From Actinoplanes sp. DH11 (GTDB taxonomy: Bacteria; Actinomycetota; Actinomycetes; Mycobacteriales; Micromonosporaceae): a stretch of 64,000 bases of DNA. The translations under genes and the position numbers were made by a program. The stretch spans positions 62,001 through 126,000 of the forward strand of contig NZ_JAHWGU010000005.1 of NCBI RefSeq assembly GCF_020873875.1. Reading direction: 5' to 3'. The notes under the pieces are model-generated. The model did not search any database. It was not told the DNA's origin and worked only from the letters and a program-made list of their open reading frames with translations. Below are positions 62,316 through 64,000 of the stretch, piece after piece; position 1 is the stretch's first letter, and each line of letters opens with the position of its first letter.

Positions 62316-62462
62316 TCAGCCGGTGATGGTGTCCCAGGAGTAGCCGAGGAGGGCGAAGGCGGCGCCCAGCAGCGCCAGGCTCACACCGCGCGTGCTGATC
62401 GGCAGCGCCGCCAGGACCAGCAGGATCACGGCGATCAGGTAGAAGAGTCCGGGGATGGGCAT
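62316..62462 (-). CDS. 48-residue hydrophobic membrane protein
   Basis: MPIPGLFYLIAVILLVLAAL starts a 48-residue product with two hydrophobic stretches (5-20 and 27-40) and a short polar C-terminus (SWDTITG). A GAGGAG site stands 7 nt upstream of ATG 62462 and codon use is GC-rich at third positions, which supports expression. It lies at the end of the GH13 gene on the opposite strand. No family is recognised; small hydrophobic proteins like this often have membrane-stress roles, but none is assigned. Confidence 0.7.
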   Translation of the reverse strand: MPIPGLFYLIAVILLVLAALPISTRGVSLALLGAAFALLGYSWDTITG

Positions 62463-62604
62463 GGGGTGCTCCTCGATGTGGGGGTGTGGGGCGGCGAGCC
62501 CTTACCCCCACCTCGAGCGGCGCTAAACAACCGGCGGCAATCTCGATGGCGATATTTCTTGACCATCGAGGTTCACGGCCGGGGTACGGGGTAAACGTGA
62601 GCGC

Positions 62605-63093
62605 ATGACCAGTTCCGTGATGCGCTCCGGGCGGCACGTCTCACCCTGGTTGGCCCTGGCCGGATTCGGCGTCGCGGTCGCGGCCGCCGCGCTGATCGGC
62701 GGTCTCGGGGTGGCCGGCACCGCGAGCGAATACCAGAGTCTCGACCGGCCCTCGTGGGCGCCGCCGTCCTGGCTGTTCGGCCCCGTCTGGACCGCGTTGT
62801 ACGCGATGATCGCGGTGAGCGGCTGGCTGGTCTGGCGGCGCACCGGCTGGTCGCCGGCGCTCAACTGGTACGCGGTGCAGCTCGTCCTGAACGCGATCTG
62901 GACACCGATCTTCTTCGGTGCCGGGCAGTACGGCCTGGCGCTGATGGACATCGTCGTGCTCTGGGTGCTGATCGGGGTGACCGTCGGGAAGTTCCGGCCG
63001 GTCTCCAAGGTCGCGGCGGGGCTGCTGCTGCCGTACTGGGCGTGGGTGTCGTTCGCGACGGCCCTGAACACCGCGATCTGGCTGGCGAACTGA
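62605..63093 (+). CDS. tspO: TspO/MBR-family membrane protein
   Basis: A 162-residue tryptophan-rich protein with five predicted helices. Typical motifs are LDRPSWAPPSWLFGPVWTAL (about 47-66), ALNWYAVQLVLNAIWTPIFF, and LPYWAWVSFATALNTAIWLAN at the end. TspO proteins bind tetrapyrroles or cholesterol and respond to stress or light in bacteria. ATG 62605. Monocistronic. Confidence 0.92.
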   Translation: MTSSVMRSGRHVSPWLALAGFGVAVAAAALIGGLGVAGTASEYQSLDRPSWAPPSWLFGPVWTALYAMIAVSGWLVWRRTGWSPALNWYAVQLVLNAIWTPIFFGAGQYGLALMDIVVLWVLIGVTVGKFRPVSKVAAGLLLPYWAWVSFATALNTAIWLAN

Positions 63094-63251
63094 CCGGGCG
63101 AGTCCGTTCGCCGGGATTGCCGCCACCCGGGTAAAAATCCGAGCTTTTTTCACGAAACTCCCCACCTGTCACTCCTGGCACCGGCAAGGTGTCACATGGT
63201 CGCCGGTACGTCCCGTATTGACCCCTTCCGCCGGTGGCCGGGGGAGTTTCC

Positions 63252-64000
63252 ATGCGCCGCAACCGGCTCACCACCCGTCTGCTGGCCGCCCTGGTCGCCG
63301 CCACACCGGCCGTCGCGGTCGCGATCGCCGGTACGGTCCCGCAGCCGGCTGACCCGGTCCGGTCCTCGGGGCCGGTGCTGCAGACCTTCGCGCTGACGCC
63401 GGGAGAGGTGCGCGGGGACGGGCTGCGGCTCGCCGGCGCGGCGGCTCGGGCCGTGACGGCTCCGGCCGCGGCGGCTCCGGCCGTGGCGGCTCCGACCGTG
63501 ATGCGGGGCGGAGCCGAGCCCCTGAGCGGTGGGCGGGCTGAGTTGCCGCCGCGGCGTACTGAGCCGTTCAGCATGGTCGGTGTCACCTGGGCGGATCCGC
63601 GGGTGGTCAGCGACGGGCGGATCGAGGTGCGGACGCGGACGGCGGGGACGGGCCGGTGGACGCCCTGGCAGCTGTTGGAGACGGACAATCCGGACGCTTC
63701 GGGTGGGGCTGAGGGGCCCGGCGCGCGGGGGGCCAGCGATCCGCTCTGGGTCGGTCTGTCGGACGGCGTCGAGGCCCGGGTCGAGGGCGCGCGGACGCTG
63801 CCCCGGGGAATGCGGGTGGACCTGATCAACCCGGACGGCGAGGGCGTCGGGGAGGCGCCGGAGATGCGGCCGGGGGCAGCGGCGAGCGGCCGGGACCGGG
63901 CAGAGATCGCCGGCCGAGCCCAGAACGCAGGCCGAGCCGAGAGCGCTGGCCGAGCCCGGAACGCAGGCCGAGCCCAGAACGCGGGCCGGGCCGGAAGCGC
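63252..64000 (+). CDS. Secreted cell-wall amidase-type protein (3' partial)
   Basis: A signal peptide (MRRNRLTTRLLAALVAATPA, cleavage about residue 27) is followed by FSMVGVTWADPRVVSDGRIE, RWTPWQLLETDNPDAS, DPLWVGLSDGVEARVEG and LPRGMRVDLINPDGEG. This is the N-terminal module typical of actinobacterial N-acetylmuramoyl-L-alanine amidase/peptidoglycan-recognition proteins. The catalytic domain would lie past the window end. The last part is an in-frame repeat of about 18 bp giving GRAQNAGRAESAGRARNAG, another expanded linker. A 158-bp leader (63094-63251) precedes the ATG; it holds an AAAAATCCGAGCTTTTTT stretch but no recognised riboswitch. Confidence 0.8.
   Translation, partial: MRRNRLTTRLLAALVAATPAVAVAIAGTVPQPADPVRSSGPVLQTFALTPGEVRGDGLRLAGAAARAVTAPAAAAPAVAAPTVMRGGAEPLSGGRAELPPRRTEPFSMVGVTWADPRVVSDGRIEVRTRTAGTGRWTPWQLLETDNPDASGGAEGPGARGASDPLWVGLSDGVEARVEGARTLPRGMRVDLINPDGEGVGEAPEMRPGAAASGRDRAEIAGRAQNAGRAESAGRARNAGRAQNAGRAGS

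Noticed and set aside
63094..63251. Riboswitch (ydaO/c-di-AMP type) before the cell-wall amidase gene
   Set aside because: Leader length would fit and such switches precede wall genes in actinobacteria, but I see none of the conserved ydaO core motifs.
1..64000. Prophage, integrative element or biosynthetic gene cluster
   Set aside because: No integrase, phage structural genes, tRNA-linked att sites, PKS/NRPS or precursor-peptide genes are seen; the genes look like ordinary chromosomal content.
1..64000. tRNA and rRNA genes
   Set aside because: No cloverleaf with a GGTTCGA-type arm and CCA-proximal stem, and no rRNA-like sequence, was found on either strand by eye; a tRNAscan run would be decisive.

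Overview
The window is very GC-rich DNA with actinobacterial gene style: GTG and TTG starts, GGAGG-type ribosome binding sites, 4-nt start/stop overlaps, a DUF222/HNH (13E12-like) gene, an ECF42-type sigma factor with a DGPF partner, and a response-regulator/flavoprotein fusion. Gene content fits a soil actinomycete of the Micromonosporaceae type (Actinoplanes or a relative). That placement is inference, since no rRNA or other phylogenetic marker lies in the window. I found about 45 coding genes, no tRNA or rRNA, and no CRISPR array.

Layout. 0-2 kb: 3' end of a Calx-beta surface protein. 2.2-6.6 kb: TetR regulator plus a two-subunit ABC exporter, with a palindromic operator. 6.6-16 kb: LtaS-like membrane sulfatase, Acg-type nitroreductase, GNAT coupled to a CbiZ-like amidohydrolase, a short ModA-like lipoprotein, a methyltransferase with a degenerate kinase-like N-terminus, a DUF222-HNH gene with an in-frame stop, and an APH-family kinase. 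16.6-21.3 kb: an NAD kinase fused to an acetyltransferase, then a receiver/flavin-reductase fusion and its likely histidine kinase. 21.5-24.6 kb: DinB protein, a membrane protein with a Ser/Gly-rich tail, and an MFS transporter. 24.7-31.1 kb: an amidoligase operon (GCS2/ATP-grasp fusion, NAGGN-type amidotransferase, S9 peptidase) that looks like a variant of the N-acetylglutaminylglutamine amide osmolyte trio. 31.4-36.6 kb: epimerase, a 1.8-kb gene-free block with a perfect 27-bp inverted repeat and a G/T-rich tract, then a SulP transporter/carbonic anhydrase fusion. 36.9-46.6 kb: an alpha-glucan operon (GH87 mycodextranase or alpha-1,3-glucanase, GH13 alpha-glucosidase, sugar ABC importer, LacI regulator) with two matching LacI-type operators. 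46.8-49.9 kb: DGPF protein and ECF42 sigma factor, a tiny cytosolic MCP-like protein, and a YchJ-like protein. 49.9-53.2 kb: kynurenine operon (kynA, kynU, amidohydrolase). 53.4-62.3 kb: oxidoreductase, methyltransferase, a GT4/toroid/GH130 operon, a second GT4 and a second GH13. 62.3-64 kb: a 48-residue membrane protein, TspO, and the start of a secreted cell-wall amidase-like protein.

The most distinctive feature is short GC-rich tandem repeats with 14-19 bp units. They fill many gaps between genes, often right after stop codons. Separately, short repeats of 12, 15 or 18 bp expand reading frames in linkers and tails, including the middle of NAD kinase and of the sigma factor. Each locus has its own unit, so these look locally amplified rather than copies of one mobile repeat.
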